Assembly: GCF_001894765.1 (NCBI RefSeq)
Contig: NZ_BCWV01000006.1
Span: 186,001-250,000 of the forward strand
DNA from: Rhodococcoides corynebacterioides NBRC 14404
GTDB taxonomy: Bacteria > Actinomycetota > Actinomycetes > Mycobacteriales > Mycobacteriaceae
Length of the DNA: 64,000 nucleotides
Direction: 5' to 3'
The first letter of the stretch is position 1. Each line of letters opens with the position of its first letter. Both the position numbers and the translations under genes were made by a program. Below the pieces are notes generated by a model. It did not search any database. It saw nothing but the letters and a program-made list of their open reading frames with translations, and had not been told where the DNA came from. Shown here piece after piece: positions 35,111 through 44,052 of the stretch.

Positions 35111-36465
35111 TCGGTGCGGACGACCTGCTGCCGCGGCCGGGCACCGTGCTGCTGTGGTCGGTCCAGGCCGACCCGGAGACCGCCCGGGTGCAGGACGCAC
35201 CGCCGTCGTTCAATCAGCGCACCCACCTCGCCGGCACCGGTCCGCTCACCTGGCTCGCCGTCGCCGCCGAGGTGCCGGGGCCGATCCGACGCGCCGATCT
35301 CGCACGGGCCGTGCTCACCCTGCTCGCCCGTCACGAGTCGCTGCGGACCTCCTTCCGCCGAACACCGCAGGGGCTGCGCCGCGCCGTGCATCCGGCCGAG
35401 GCCCTGACCCTGCGTCCCCGATCGGCCGGTCCGGTCGCCTCACCCCCACGCGCGCGCGACGTCGTCACCGCGTTCGTGAGCGAGCAGTGCGCCGAGCCGT
35501 GGTCGACACCGGCCGTCGCCGTGGCGGCGGTCGACCGGGCGGACCGGTCGACCGTGGTGATCGGGATCGATCACGCGCTCGGTGACGCGTGGTCACTGAC
35601 CGTGCTCCTCGACGACCTCGTCCGGCTCTATCGTGGCGCTCCCGCCGATCCGGTCGCGGTCCCGTCGTTCGGCCGACACTGCGTCCGCGAGGCGGCCACC
35701 GTGGTCGAGCCGGACGATCCGCGACTCGGCGAGTGGCTGCGCTTCCTTCGGGCGCACGGGAACGCACCGCCGTCGTTCCCCGGTCCCACGGGCGTTCCCG
35801 CGGGCGAGGTCCGACGAGCGGTGCTCCGGACCGACACGCTCGTCGGCGCGGACGATGCCGGCGCCGCCGAGGCGTCGTGCCGTGAGCTCGGAACCGGTCC
35901 CTTCGCCGGCGCCCTGGCAGCCCTCGCCCACGCCGTCGCCGACGAGTGCTCCGGCGACCGGCCCCGGTCACTGTCGCTGCTGTTCCCGCTGCACACCCGC
36001 ACGCTGCCGTCCGAGAGCCGCGCCGTGGGGTGGTACGTCACCAACGCCCCGGTCACGGTGGCGGTGTCGGCCGACGTCCGGTCCACCACCCGCGGCGCGG
36101 GACTCGCCCTGCGCGCGGCACTTCCGCTGGGGGAGGTCCCGATCGACACCGTGATCGGCGCCCTGGGCGAACTCCGCCGCCCGCGTCACGACGTGTTCAT
36201 GGCGTCCTTCGTCGACTACCGGCGATTGCCCGGACACGCGACCCACGGGCCGCTCGACGCCCGGCACGTCTCCGCCGTCACCGATGCCGACGACGTGCAG
36301 ATCTGGTTCGCTCGCACCGACGCCGGCCTCGCGGTGCGCACGCGCGTCCCCGACACCGCGGTCGCCCGCGCGACCGTCGACCGACTGATCGACCGGATGC
36401 GCGCGCAGCTGAGCGCGCTCGCTCGCCCGGCGCTCCTCCCCGCCGATCCGGCCCCGGTACAGTGA
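35101..36465 (+). CDS. PapA-like acyltransferase with HALGDA motif
   Basis: 454 residues. The start GADDLLPRPGTVLLWSVQAD and PPSFNQRTHLAGTG follow the PapA layout. The motif GIDHALGDAWS keeps H158 and D162 but has alanine for glycine. LSLLFPLHTRTLPSESRAVGWYVTNAPV and HDVFMASFVDYRRLPG are family-like. The ATG at 35101 lies within the end of the previous gene. It is the last gene of the plus-strand glycolipid operon, 61 bp before accE5, so it may read through into the carboxylase genes. Specificity is unknown; the degenerate motif leaves activity open. Confidence 0.82.
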   Translation: MRLIGADDLLPRPGTVLLWSVQADPETARVQDAPPSFNQRTHLAGTGPLTWLAVAAEVPGPIRRADLARAVLTLLARHESLRTSFRRTPQGLRRAVHPAEALTLRPRSAGPVASPPRARDVVTAFVSEQCAEPWSTPAVAVAAVDRADRSTVVIGIDHALGDAWSLTVLLDDLVRLYRGAPADPVAVPSFGRHCVREAATVVEPDDPRLGEWLRFLRAHGNAPPSFPGPTGVPAGEVRRAVLRTDTLVGADDAGAAEASCRELGTGPFAGALAALAHAVADECSGDRPRSLSLLFPLHTRTLPSESRAVGWYVTNAPVTVAVSADVRSTTRGAGLALRAALPLGEVPIDTVIGALGELRRPRHDVFMASFVDYRRLPGHATHGPLDARHVSAVTDADDVQIWFARTDAGLAVRTRVPDTAVARATVDRLIDRMRAQLSALARPALLPADPAPVQ

Positions 36466-36526
36466 CGCTTCGACCGCCGGAGACGACGCGACCCGGCCAC
36501 GGCAGGCAACGCAGCGAGGAGATCAC

Positions 36527-36760
36527 GTGAGCGCAGCGGACGAGACAGCGACGGCCCCCGCCGTTCGGGTCGTGCGGGGCAACCCGTCCGACGAGGAACT
36601 GGCCGCGCTGGTGACCGTCCTCGCCGCCGCGTCCTCGACCGAGGCCCCGGCCGAGCCGCCCGTGCTCGACACCTGGGGTCACCCCACTCGCCTGCATCGC
36701 GACTTCCGGGCCTTCTCGCCGCTCGCCTTCGGCAGCGGTATCGCGCGACCGCCTCGATGA
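36527..36760 (+). CDS. accE5: Acyl-CoA carboxylase epsilon subunit AccE5
   Basis: 77-residue epsilon subunit that stabilises the AccA3-AccD5 complex in actinobacteria. The family core [22 protein letters not shown] is near the N-terminus and a short tail [21 protein letters not shown] ends it. Between them is an alanine/proline-rich linker. GTG at 36527, GAGGAG about 8 nt upstream. The stop overlaps maf by 4 nt. It is separated from accD5 by the inserted glycolipid genes. Confidence 0.9.
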   Translation: MSAADETATAPAVRVVRGNPSDEELAALVTVLAAASSTEAPAEPPVLDTWGHPTRLHRDFRAFSPLAFGSGIARPPR

Positions 36761-37434
36761 CCACGGCGAGCCCGGCGCCCCCGGTGCGCCTGGTCCTCGC
36801 GTCCCGCTCCCCCGCACGTCTGGCCCTGCTTCGCGCCGCCGGCGTCGAGCCGATCGTGCGAGTGTCGGACGTCGACGAGGACGCCGTCGTCCGGTCCCTC
36901 GGACCCGGTGTCGCGCACACGTCGGTGGTCACCGAACTCGCCGCGGCCAAGGCCGAGGTGGTCGCCGAGACCGTCGCTGCCGAGCCCGATCTCGCCGTCG
37001 GCACCGTCGTGATCGTCGGCTGCGATTCGATGCTCTCGATCGGCGGCAGCCTGGTCGGCAAGCCGCACGACGTCGACACCGCCCGCGACCGATGGTCCGT
37101 GATGGCCGGTTCGGCGGGCGAGCTGCTCACCGGACACTGTGTTCTCCGGCTCGACGACGGCCGCATCACCGCGCGAGCGGCCCGGCACTCCGGCACGGTG
37201 GTCCGCTTCGGCACACCCGACCCGGACGACCTGGAGGCCTACCTCGCATCCGGCGAACCCCTCGCCGTCGCAGGGGCTTTCACGCTCGACGGCCTGGGCG
37301 GATGGTTCGTCGACGGCATCGACGGCGACCCGTCGTCGGTGGTGGGCCTCGGGCTGCCGCTCGTGCGCCGACTGCTCGCCGAGGTGAACGTCACCGTCTC
37401 GGCGTTGTGGGCGGGCCGGGGTCTCGCCACCTAG
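36757..37434 (+). CDS. maf: Maf-type nucleotide pyrophosphatase
   Basis: House-cleaning pyrophosphatase acting on dTTP/UTP or modified nucleotides. The 225-residue protein begins [19 protein letters not shown], the Maf signature with the SxSPxR loop, and contains [17 protein letters not shown] and the later [31 protein letters not shown] region with conserved acidic residues. ATG overlaps accE5 (ATGA). Same order accE5-maf-sseA as I recall in M. tuberculosis. Confidence 0.92.
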   Translation: MTTASPAPPVRLVLASRSPARLALLRAAGVEPIVRVSDVDEDAVVRSLGPGVAHTSVVTELAAAKAEVVAETVAAEPDLAVGTVVIVGCDSMLSIGGSLVGKPHDVDTARDRWSVMAGSAGELLTGHCVLRLDDGRITARAARHSGTVVRFGTPDPDDLEAYLASGEPLAVAGAFTLDGLGGWFVDGIDGDPSSVVGLGLPLVRRLLAEVNVTVSALWAGRGLAT

Positions 37435-37478
37435 GATCGCGGAAGGCAAGTCCACCCCGATCAGCTCAGGAGACGCAC

Positions 37479-38366
37479 GTGTCCGTCGCGCCCGATCCCC
37501 ATCCCGCCTTCGCGTCGTTCGCCCACCCCGAACGACTCGTCACGACGCAGTGGCTGTCCGCCAACATCGGCACCCCCGGACTCAAGGTCGTCGAATCCGA
37601 CGAGGACGTCCTGCTCTACGACGTCGGCCACATTCCCGGTGCGGTGAAGATCGACTGGCACCTCGATCTGAACGATCCCGTCACCCGCGACTACATCGAC
37701 GGCGAGCAGTTCGCGGCTCTCATGAGCCGCAAGGGCATCTCCCGCGACGACACGATCGTCGTCTACGGCGACAAGAGCAACTGGTGGGCCGCCTACGCGC
37801 TGTGGGTGTTCACCCTGTTCGGCCACGAGGACGTGCGCCTGCTCGACGGCGGCCGCGACGCCTGGCTCGCCGAGAACCGTGACACCACCCTCGACGTCCC
37901 CGACGTCACGCCCACCGACTACCCCGTCGTCGAGCGTGACGACGCGGCCATCCGCGCGTTCAAGGACGACGTGCTGGCCCACCTCGGGTCCGGCCCGCTG
38001 GTCGACGTCCGCTCCCCCGCCGAGTACACCGGCGAGCGGACCCACATGCCCGACTACCCGGACGAGGGCGCCCTGCGCGGCGGCCACATCCCCACTGCCG
38101 TCTCCATTCCGTGGGCCAAGGCCGCCGCCCCGGACGGTCGGTTCAAGTCCCGCGCGGAACTCGACGAGGTGTACGCGGACGTGGACAGCGACGCGGAGGT
38201 GGTCGCCTACTGCCGCATCGGCGAGCGGTCGAGCCACACCTGGTTCGTCCTGACCCACCTGCTCGGTCACGAGAAGGTGCGGAACTACGACGGCTCGTGG
38301 ACCGAGTGGGGCAACGCCGTGCGGACGCCGATCGTGCGGGGCGAGGATCCCGGGGCAGCTCCGTGA
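37479..38366 (+). CDS. sseA: Thiosulfate/3-mercaptopyruvate sulfurtransferase SseA
   Basis: Two-domain rhodanese of 295 residues. The inactive N-terminal domain ends near residue 135 and the active C-terminal domain carries the loop CRIGERS with catalytic Cys245. [11 protein letters not shown] and the second-domain [12 protein letters not shown] are family landmarks. GTG at 37479 is preceded by AGGAGA. Its stop overlaps sufE by 4 nt, which suggests that the two deliver sulfur together, for example to iron-sulfur assembly. Confidence 0.92.
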   Translation: MSVAPDPHPAFASFAHPERLVTTQWLSANIGTPGLKVVESDEDVLLYDVGHIPGAVKIDWHLDLNDPVTRDYIDGEQFAALMSRKGISRDDTIVVYGDKSNWWAAYALWVFTLFGHEDVRLLDGGRDAWLAENRDTTLDVPDVTPTDYPVVERDDAAIRAFKDDVLAHLGSGPLVDVRSPAEYTGERTHMPDYPDEGALRGGHIPTAVSIPWAKAAAPDGRFKSRAELDEVYADVDSDAEVVAYCRIGERSSHTWFVLTHLLGHEKVRNYDGSWTEWGNAVRTPIVRGEDPGAAP

Positions 38367-38782
38367 CCGACGTGTTGCCGGCGCCGCTCGCCGAGATCGT
38401 CGACGATTTCAAGGCCGTCGAGGGGCAGGACAAGATCACCTTGCTGCTCGAGTTCAGCACGGACCTGCCGGCATTGCCGGCCGGGCTCGAGCAGGCCGCG
38501 ATGGAACCGGTACCGGAGTGCCAGTCCCCGCTCTTCCTGTCGGTGGATGCCGAGGATCGGTCCGCGGTGCGACTGTTCTTCAGCGCGCCGCCCGAGGCGC
38601 CGACCACGCGCGGGTTCGCCTCGATCCTCGCGCAGGGCCTGGACGGGCTGCCGGCCGACGAGATCCTGGCGGTGCCGGACGACTTCTACACCGAGCTGGG
38701 GCTGGCCGACGCGGTGAGCCCGCTTCGCCTGCGCGGCATGTCGGCCATGCTGTCCCGCGTCAAACGGCACCTGCGCGGCTAG
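38363..38782 (+). CDS. SufE-like sulfur acceptor protein (Rv3284-type)
   Basis: 139-residue SufE family protein. Cys53 in [15 protein letters not shown] is at the position of the sulfur-accepting cysteine of SufE. The N-terminal [21 protein letters not shown] and C-terminal [24 protein letters not shown] ends fit the fold. GTG at 38363 overlaps the sseA stop, so the pair is translationally coupled. It probably receives persulfide from SseA or a cysteine desulfurase. Confidence 0.88.
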   Translation: MTDVLPAPLAEIVDDFKAVEGQDKITLLLEFSTDLPALPAGLEQAAMEPVPECQSPLFLSVDAEDRSAVRLFFSAPPEAPTTRGFASILAQGLDGLPADEILAVPDDFYTELGLADAVSPLRLRGMSAMLSRVKRHLRG

Positions 38783-38803
38783 ACCGAGGGCCCGGCCTTC
38801 GTC

Positions 38804-38831
38804 CTGACAACGGCGGGTCGGCCGGTACACT
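38804..38831 (+). promoter_or_regulatory. Candidate promoter for the acyltransferase at 38942
   Basis: CTGACA at 38804-38809 and TACACT at 38826-38831 are spaced 16 bp, close to the vegetative consensus. About 105 bp of leader follow before the GTG. Confidence 0.45.
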
Positions 38832-38941
38832 GGGCGCGATTCGGCGTCGCCCGCCGACCATCCCCGGCGGGCCGCGCACAGCCCTCCGGTCTCGCTCCCA
38901 CCCCGATCGAGACCGACGCACCGGAAGGACGGTCGACACCC

Positions 38942-40423
38942 GTGGAGTTCACCGAGCTGGTCGACTATCCGGTTCCCGCCGGCACGATCACCGAGTGGAT
39001 TCCCAGTGTCGGCCCCCACGCGTCGACCCCGGAGAACGCCGGCTGGTGTCGCGACGACAGGCCGACCTCCTTCGTGCACGAGGCGCATCTGCGTCGGACG
39101 CTCGCCCACCCGTCGGCGGGCAGGGAGTCCTGGCTCGGGACGGCGTTCGACATCGCGGGGCCGCTGGACGTCGATGCGTTCCGTGCGGCGGTGCTCGCGT
39201 GGATCGACCGGCACGAGCCGATGCGCACCAACGCCACCGTCGATCCTCGCACCGGTGAACTCTCGCGCGTGACCGCGCCGGTGGGAGCCACCGACATCTG
39301 GGTCATCCGCCAGGACGAGTGCTCTCGCGGAGACGAGGTGTACGAGCATCTGCAGCACCTCTTCGACGAGTACACCTCCCCGCTGGCCTGGCCGTCCTAC
39401 GCCTTCGCGACCGTGGAACCGTCGGGCACGGACCGTGCCGAGCACTTCACCGTGTTCTTCGCCGCCGACCACTCGATCATCGACGGCCTGTCGATCGTGC
39501 TCATCGCACACGAGCTGACCCGCCTCTACAACGAGCAGGTCTCGGGCGCACCCGCCGGACTGTTCCCCACGGCGAGCTATCTCGACTTCGGCGTCGCCGA
39601 GCGGGAGCGATGCGGGGACCCCGGCGCCGTCGCCACGGCCGCCGCCGAGTGGAGCGATTTCCTGGCGGAGGAGGACGGCCTGTTCCCGGCCTTCCCCGTC
39701 GCCATCGGAGATCGGCCGTCCCAGCGAGTCGTGCAGAGCGGCCTCTCGGCCTGGATCATGGACGTCGACGAGGCCGAGGCCTTCACCGTCGCCTGTCGTC
39801 GCGCCGGGCCGGGGTTCCTGGCGGGATTGACGGCGGCGATGGCCGCAGCGGCCCACGCGACCTCCGGGGCGGAGCGGTTCCGCACGGTCACCCCCATGCA
39901 CACCCGTCACGATCCCTCGTGGGCTGCCTCGCTCGGGTGGTTCGTCGGGCTGGGACCGGTCGACGTCGAGGTCGCGGCGGGCGACTCGTTCGCCGACCTC
40001 GTGCAGCGCGCCGGAACCGAGCTGACCCGCACCCGCGCGATCTCGCGGGTGCCGATGGACGTGGTCGGCCGCGCGGCGGGCATCGACACCGAACCGCGCT
40101 TCGTCGTCTCGTTCATGGACGTGCGGTTCGCGCCCGACGCCGAGACGTGGCCCGACGTTCGAGCCCGCGCGTTGCGGAGCCGCAAGTACGACCACGACGT
40201 CTACCTGTGGTTCCACCGGACCCCGCAAGGGGTCAACGTCGCGGCTCGATTCCCCGGCACCGAGCAGGCCACGGCCGCCGTGCATCGCTACCTCGCGGCC
40301 CTTCGCGCCGCGCTCGCGCGGGTGGTGCGCGACGGCTCGTTCGTGGTCGACGCGTACCTGTCACAGGATCCCGAGACGGACACGTCACAGGGTCACTGCG
40401 TCGGAGAAATGTCGCACACCTAG
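38942..40423 (+). CDS. PapA-like acyltransferase with HSIIDG motif
   Basis: 493-residue condensation-fold acyltransferase with a complete H177-x3-D181-G182 motif (FAADHSIIDGLS). The start MEFTELVDYPVPAGT and the motif position match the cluster gene at 32124 residue for residue, so they are recent paralogs. VTPMHTRHDPSWAASLGWFVGLG and RFVVSFMDVRFAPDAETW are shared too. It stands alone between sufE and accA3 with its own candidate promoter, outside the main block. Either it is the older copy from which the cluster genes arose, or it was moved out of the cluster. Confidence 0.83.
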   Translation: MEFTELVDYPVPAGTITEWIPSVGPHASTPENAGWCRDDRPTSFVHEAHLRRTLAHPSAGRESWLGTAFDIAGPLDVDAFRAAVLAWIDRHEPMRTNATVDPRTGELSRVTAPVGATDIWVIRQDECSRGDEVYEHLQHLFDEYTSPLAWPSYAFATVEPSGTDRAEHFTVFFAADHSIIDGLSIVLIAHELTRLYNEQVSGAPAGLFPTASYLDFGVAERERCGDPGAVATAAAEWSDFLAEEDGLFPAFPVAIGDRPSQRVVQSGLSAWIMDVDEAEAFTVACRRAGPGFLAGLTAAMAAAAHATSGAERFRTVTPMHTRHDPSWAASLGWFVGLGPVDVEVAAGDSFADLVQRAGTELTRTRAISRVPMDVVGRAAGIDTEPRFVVSFMDVRFAPDAETWPDVRARALRSRKYDHDVYLWFHRTPQGVNVAARFPGTEQATAAVHRYLAALRAALARVVRDGSFVVDAYLSQDPETDTSQGHCVGEMSHT

Positions 40424-40528
40424 ACTTCGATACAAGGACGTCCATTCGACGTGGCGCCCGCGTTCGCTCGGGTGCGTACGTCCACGTCCGGACGCGTCCG
40501 TGACCCTTCGACAATCACAGGAGGCTTC

Positions 40529-42322
40529 GTGCCCAGCCATGCCACGTCTCGTATCAGCAAGGTTCTCGTCGCCAACCGCGGTGAGATTGCCGTTCGAGTG
40601 ATCCGAGCTGCGGCCGACGCCGGCTACACCTCCGTCGCGGTGTACGCGGACCCCGACGCCGACGCCCCCTTCGTCCGCTTGGCGGACGAGGCGTTCGCGC
40701 TCGGTGGCCAGACCTCCGCCGAGTCCTACCTCGACATCGCCAAGATCGTCGACGCGGCGACCAAGTCCGGTGCCGATGCGGTGCACCCCGGCTACGGCTT
40801 CCTCTCCGAGAACGCGGACTTCGCGCAGGCCGTGATCGACGCCGGGCTCATCTGGATCGGGCCGTCTCCGCAGTCCATCCGCGATCTGGGCGACAAGGTC
40901 ACCGCCCGCCACATCGCCGCCCGCGCCAAGGCGCCGTCGGTCCCCGGCACCTCGGAGCCGGTGAAGGACGCCGACGAGATCCTCGCGTTCGCCGACGAGC
41001 ACGGCCTGCCGATCGCCATCAAGGCCGCCTTCGGCGGCGGTGGCCGCGGCATGAAGGTCGCCCGCACCCGCGAGGAGATCCCGGAGCTGTTCGACTCCGC
41101 CACCCGCGAGGCCGTGGCCGCGTTCGGTCGCGGTGAGTGCTTCGTCGAGCGCTACCTCGACAAGCCCCGCCACGTCGAGGCACAGGTCATCGCGGACCAG
41201 CACGGCAATGTCGTCGTCGCCGGCACGCGCGACTGCTCGCTGCAGCGTCGGTTCCAGAAGCTCGTCGAGGAGGCCCCCGCGCCCTTCCTCACCGACGAGC
41301 AGCGTGAGGCGATCCACAGCTCGGCCAAGGCCATCTGCCGCGAGGCCGGCTACTACGGCGCCGGCACGGTGGAGTACCTGGTGGGCCAGGACGGCCTGGT
41401 CTCCTTCCTCGAGGTCAACACCCGTCTGCAGGTCGAACACCCCGTCACGGAGGAGACCTCCGGCATCGACCTGGTTCTGCAGCAGTTCCGCATCGCCAAC
41501 GGTGACGAGCTCTCCATCTCCGAGGATCCGACCCCGCGCGGGCACTCGTTCGAGTTCCGCATCAACGGCGAGGACGCCGGCCGCGGCTTCCTCCCCGCCC
41601 CCGGCCCCGTGACGACGTTCGTCGCCCCGGAGGGTCCCGGCGTGCGCGTCGACTCCGGTGTGGAGTCGGGCTCGGTCATCGGCGGTCAGTTCGACTCCAT
41701 GCTGGCCAAGCTCATCGTCACCGGCGCCACGCGTGAGGAAGCGCTGGCCCGCTCCCGCCGCGCCCTCGCCGAGTTCACCGTGGAGGGCCTGGCGACGGTG
41801 ATCCCGTTCCACCGCGCCGTCGTCTCCGACCCGGCCTTCATCGGCACCGAGGACGGCTTCGACGTGCACACCCGGTGGATCGAGACGGAGTGGAACAACA
41901 CCGTCGAGCCCTTCACCGCCGGCGCCCCGATCGAGGAGGGCGACGACGGTCCCCGCCAGAACGTGGTGGTCGAGGTCGGTGGACGTCGCCTGGAGGTCTC
42001 GTTGCCGGGAACGTTCTCCATCGGCACCGGCGGCGCTCCCTCCGGCGGTGCGATGCGCCGTAAGCCGACGCCGCGCAAGCGTGGCGGCGGCGGCGCGGGT
42101 GCCGCCTCCGGTGACGCCGTCACCGCCCCCATGCAGGGCACCGTCGTCAAGGTCGCGGTGACCGAGGGCCAGCAGGTCGCCGCGGGCGATCTCATCGCCG
42201 TCCTCGAAGCCATGAAGATGGAGAACCCGGTCAACGCCCACAAGGACGGCGTGGTGACCGGGCTGTCGGTCGAGCCCGGCGCGGCCATCACCCAGGGCAC
42301 GGTGCTCGCCGAACTGAAGTGA
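40529..42322 (+). CDS. accA3: Acyl-CoA carboxylase alpha subunit AccA3 (biotin carboxylase plus carrier)
   Basis: 597-residue subunit that carboxylates its own biotin and serves several beta subunits, including AccD5. The biotin carboxylase domain begins [18 protein letters not shown], with ATP-grasp loop [12 protein letters not shown] and [17 protein letters not shown] glycine-rich linker follows (about 490-525), then the BCCP domain with the biotinylated lysine in [14 protein letters not shown] at 40529 follows CAGGAGGCTTC. BirA at 22677 would modify it. Confidence 0.95.
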   Translation: MPSHATSRISKVLVANRGEIAVRVIRAAADAGYTSVAVYADPDADAPFVRLADEAFALGGQTSAESYLDIAKIVDAATKSGADAVHPGYGFLSENADFAQAVIDAGLIWIGPSPQSIRDLGDKVTARHIAARAKAPSVPGTSEPVKDADEILAFADEHGLPIAIKAAFGGGGRGMKVARTREEIPELFDSATREAVAAFGRGECFVERYLDKPRHVEAQVIADQHGNVVVAGTRDCSLQRRFQKLVEEAPAPFLTDEQREAIHSSAKAICREAGYYGAGTVEYLVGQDGLVSFLEVNTRLQVEHPVTEETSGIDLVLQQFRIANGDELSISEDPTPRGHSFEFRINGEDAGRGFLPAPGPVTTFVAPEGPGVRVDSGVESGSVIGGQFDSMLAKLIVTGATREEALARSRRALAEFTVEGLATVIPFHRAVVSDPAFIGTEDGFDVHTRWIETEWNNTVEPFTAGAPIEEGDDGPRQNVVVEVGGRRLEVSLPGTFSIGTGGAPSGGAMRRKPTPRKRGGGGAGAASGDAVTAPMQGTVVKVAVTEGQQVAAGDLIAVLEAMKMENPVNAHKDGVVTGLSVEPGAAITQGTVLAELK

Positions 42323-42323
42323 C

Positions 42324-42349
42324 GCGCTCCCCGCGGTATCGGGGCGCGC
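42324..42349 (+). terminator. Hairpin terminator after accA3
   Basis: GCGCTCCCCG at 42324-42333 pairs with CGGGGCGCGC at 42340-42349, one mismatch, 6-nt loop. It starts directly after the accA3 stop and ends just before the -10 of the next gene. Confidence 0.6.
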
Positions 42350-42353
42350 GGTC

Positions 42354-42359
42354 TAGGCT
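42354..42359 (+). promoter_or_regulatory. -10-like hexamer of the DUF1707 gene
   Basis: TAGGCT ends 6 nt before the ATG at 42366, consistent with a leaderless transcript. Confidence 0.4.
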
Positions 42360-42365
42360 CGCGGC

Positions 42366-42785
42366 ATGGCCGACAGTCCTGACGTGCGCATCGGTACCGC
42401 GGAGCGTGAACGCGCGTTCTCGCTGCTCGGGGAACATTTCGCGGCCGGGCGCCTGACGCCCGGCGAGTTCGACGAGCGGTCGGCGGCGGCCGGTCGCGCC
42501 GTGACCCGGGGTGAGCTGGTCCCGCTGTTCGCCGATCTGCCCGGCGCGGGAGCCGACCTGGTGCACTCGTCCGCGGCGGACGAATCGTCCACGGCCGCGG
42601 CGGGCGAGAAGTCCACACCGGCCGCCGTCTCGGACCCCGGCGCCGGCCGTGACTGGCGACGCGCCGTCATGGCTCTGGTGCCGATCGCCGCGCTGGTGCT
42701 GTTCTTCGTGACCGGCACCTGGCTGTGGTTCCTCGCGATCCCGGCGGCGGGTGCGATTCTCTTCGCGGGCCGGGACGACCGTTGA
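42366..42785 (+). CDS. DUF1707 (SHOCT-like) membrane protein
   Basis: 139 residues. The N-terminal DUF1707 domain reads VRIGTAERERAFSLLGEHFAAGRLTPGEFDERSAAAGRAVTRGELVPLFADLP. After an alanine/serine linker come two hydrophobic segments (residues about 98-115 and 118-133). The function of this widespread actinobacterial family is unknown. The stop overlaps the HAD gene's TTG start. Confidence 0.88.
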   Translation: MADSPDVRIGTAERERAFSLLGEHFAAGRLTPGEFDERSAAAGRAVTRGELVPLFADLPGAGADLVHSSAADESSTAAAGEKSTPAAVSDPGAGRDWRRAVMALVPIAALVLFFVTGTWLWFLAIPAAGAILFAGRDDR

Positions 42786-43516
42786 TCGACGTCCGCGTCG
42801 CGCTGTTCGACGTCTTCGGCACCGTGGTGGACTGGCGAACCGGCATCGCGGACGCCGTGCGGACCTGGTCCGCCGTTCACGCGCCGACGCGGTCCGACCT
42901 CGATCCCGGCGACGTGGCGGACCGATGGCGTGCGCGGTATCAGCCGTCGATGCAGCCGATTCGCAACGGGTCGCGAGGATTCACCACGCTCGACGTCCTG
43001 CACCGGGAGAGCCTGGTGGATCTGCTGACCGAGCTCGAGATCGACGCGGACGACGAGGCCGTCGACGCCCTCAACGCGGCGTGGCACGCGCTGCCGCCGT
43101 GGCCGGATTCGGTCGCGGGACTCACGGCGATCCGAGAGTTGATGCCCGTGGCTCCGCTGTCCAACGGCAACGTCTCGCTGCTGCTGGACATGGCCCGGAA
43201 CGCCGGGTTGCCGTGGGACACGATCCTGGGCGCGCAGGTGGTCCGGGCGTACAAGCCGACGCCGGAGAGCTATCTGCGGACCGCCGAACTGCTCGATCTC
43301 GAGCCGGAACGGTGCCTGATGGTCGCGGCGCACAACGACGATCTCGCGGCGGCGCAGGCCTGCGGCCTCCGCACGGCGTTCGTGCGCCGCCCTCTCGAAC
43401 ACGGGCCCGGCGGCGCGGATCCCGGGCCGACGGGCGACTGGGACGTCGTGGTCCGGGACCTCGTCGAGCTCGGAGCCGTGCTGGCTCGAACAGGTGCTCA
43501 GACGCGCCGTTCGTAG
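42782..43516 (+). CDS. Haloacid dehalogenase type II family hydrolase
   Basis: HAD superfamily protein of 244 residues. Motif I is LFDVFGTVVDW (nucleophile D10), motif II APLSNGNVSLL, then K in VVRAYKPTPESY and acidic motif CLMVAAHNDDLAAAQACGLRTAFVRRP. TFGTVVDWR, the cap and SNGN match L-2-haloacid dehalogenases, which act on short chlorinated acids, but physiological substrates vary. The start is probably TTG at 42782, overlapping the DUF1707 stop; no ATG/GTG lies before motif I. The 3' end overlaps the convergent methyltransferase gene by 19 bp. Confidence 0.83.
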   Translation: MIDVRVALFDVFGTVVDWRTGIADAVRTWSAVHAPTRSDLDPGDVADRWRARYQPSMQPIRNGSRGFTTLDVLHRESLVDLLTELEIDADDEAVDALNAAWHALPPWPDSVAGLTAIRELMPVAPLSNGNVSLLLDMARNAGLPWDTILGAQVVRAYKPTPESYLRTAELLDLEPERCLMVAAHNDDLAAAQACGLRTAFVRRPLEHGPGGADPGPTGDWDVVVRDLVELGAVLARTGAQTRRS

Positions 43517-44013
43517 ACGCCGACCTCACCGCCGAGCTCGTACGCGCCGATTCCCGCGAAGGAGGCGAGGACGCGCTCGTGGTTCCAGTCCTCGTCGACG
43601 TGGATCTCGTGCGGGTTGCCCTCGATCTCGTGCTGGGGGTAGTGCACGATCGGGATGGACAGGTAGACGGCCTTGCGCGCCGCCGCGGTGCAGCGCTCCC
43701 ACAGCGTGAGGGCGTCCGCCTCCGTCATGTGCTCGGCGACGTCACCGATGATCACCACGTCCGCGTCCGGCAGGTCGACCTTGCGTGCGTCGCCCACGAC
43801 GATCTCGTCGTAGTACTCGTGCAGGCGGTAGGTGTCGACGTAGGGCTGCCAGATCTCGATGCCCGTCAGCCGATCGACGTGCGGCCCGGCGAGGAGCTTG
43901 GCGTACGTGCCCACGCCCGGTCCGATGTCGAGCACGGACACCGGCCCTTCCTCGGCCAGCGCGAACACGCGGTCACGGGTCCAGGACTTACCTTCGGTCG
44001 AACTCATCGGCAT
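43498..44013 (-). CDS. Class I SAM-dependent methyltransferase
   Basis: 171-residue methyltransferase with motif I VSVLDIGPGVGTYAKLL, motif II-like TGIEIWQPYVDTY, and VVIIGDVAEHMTEADALTLWERCTAAA. The short length and VYLSIPIVHYPQHEIEGNPHEIHVDEDWNHERV ending resemble methyltransferases that act on small molecules or glycolipids, but the substrate is unclear. ATG at 44013; another ATG lies at 44007. It converges with the HAD gene. Confidence 0.8.
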   Translation of the reverse strand: MPMSSTEGKSWTRDRVFALAEEGPVSVLDIGPGVGTYAKLLAGPHVDRLTGIEIWQPYVDTYRLHEYYDEIVVGDARKVDLPDADVVIIGDVAEHMTEADALTLWERCTAAARKAVYLSIPIVHYPQHEIEGNPHEIHVDEDWNHERVLASFAGIGAYELGGEVGVYERRV

Positions 44014-44052
44014 GGGGGCTGTATGCCCCCGGCGCCTGCCCCGTAACCCGTC

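Noticed and set aside
38285..40285. 666-codon frame antisense to sufE and the PapA-like gene
   Set aside because: Shadow frame; the plus-strand proteins carry catalytic motifs.
40385..42241. 618-codon frame antisense to accA3
   Set aside because: Mirror of a highly conserved biotin carboxylase gene.
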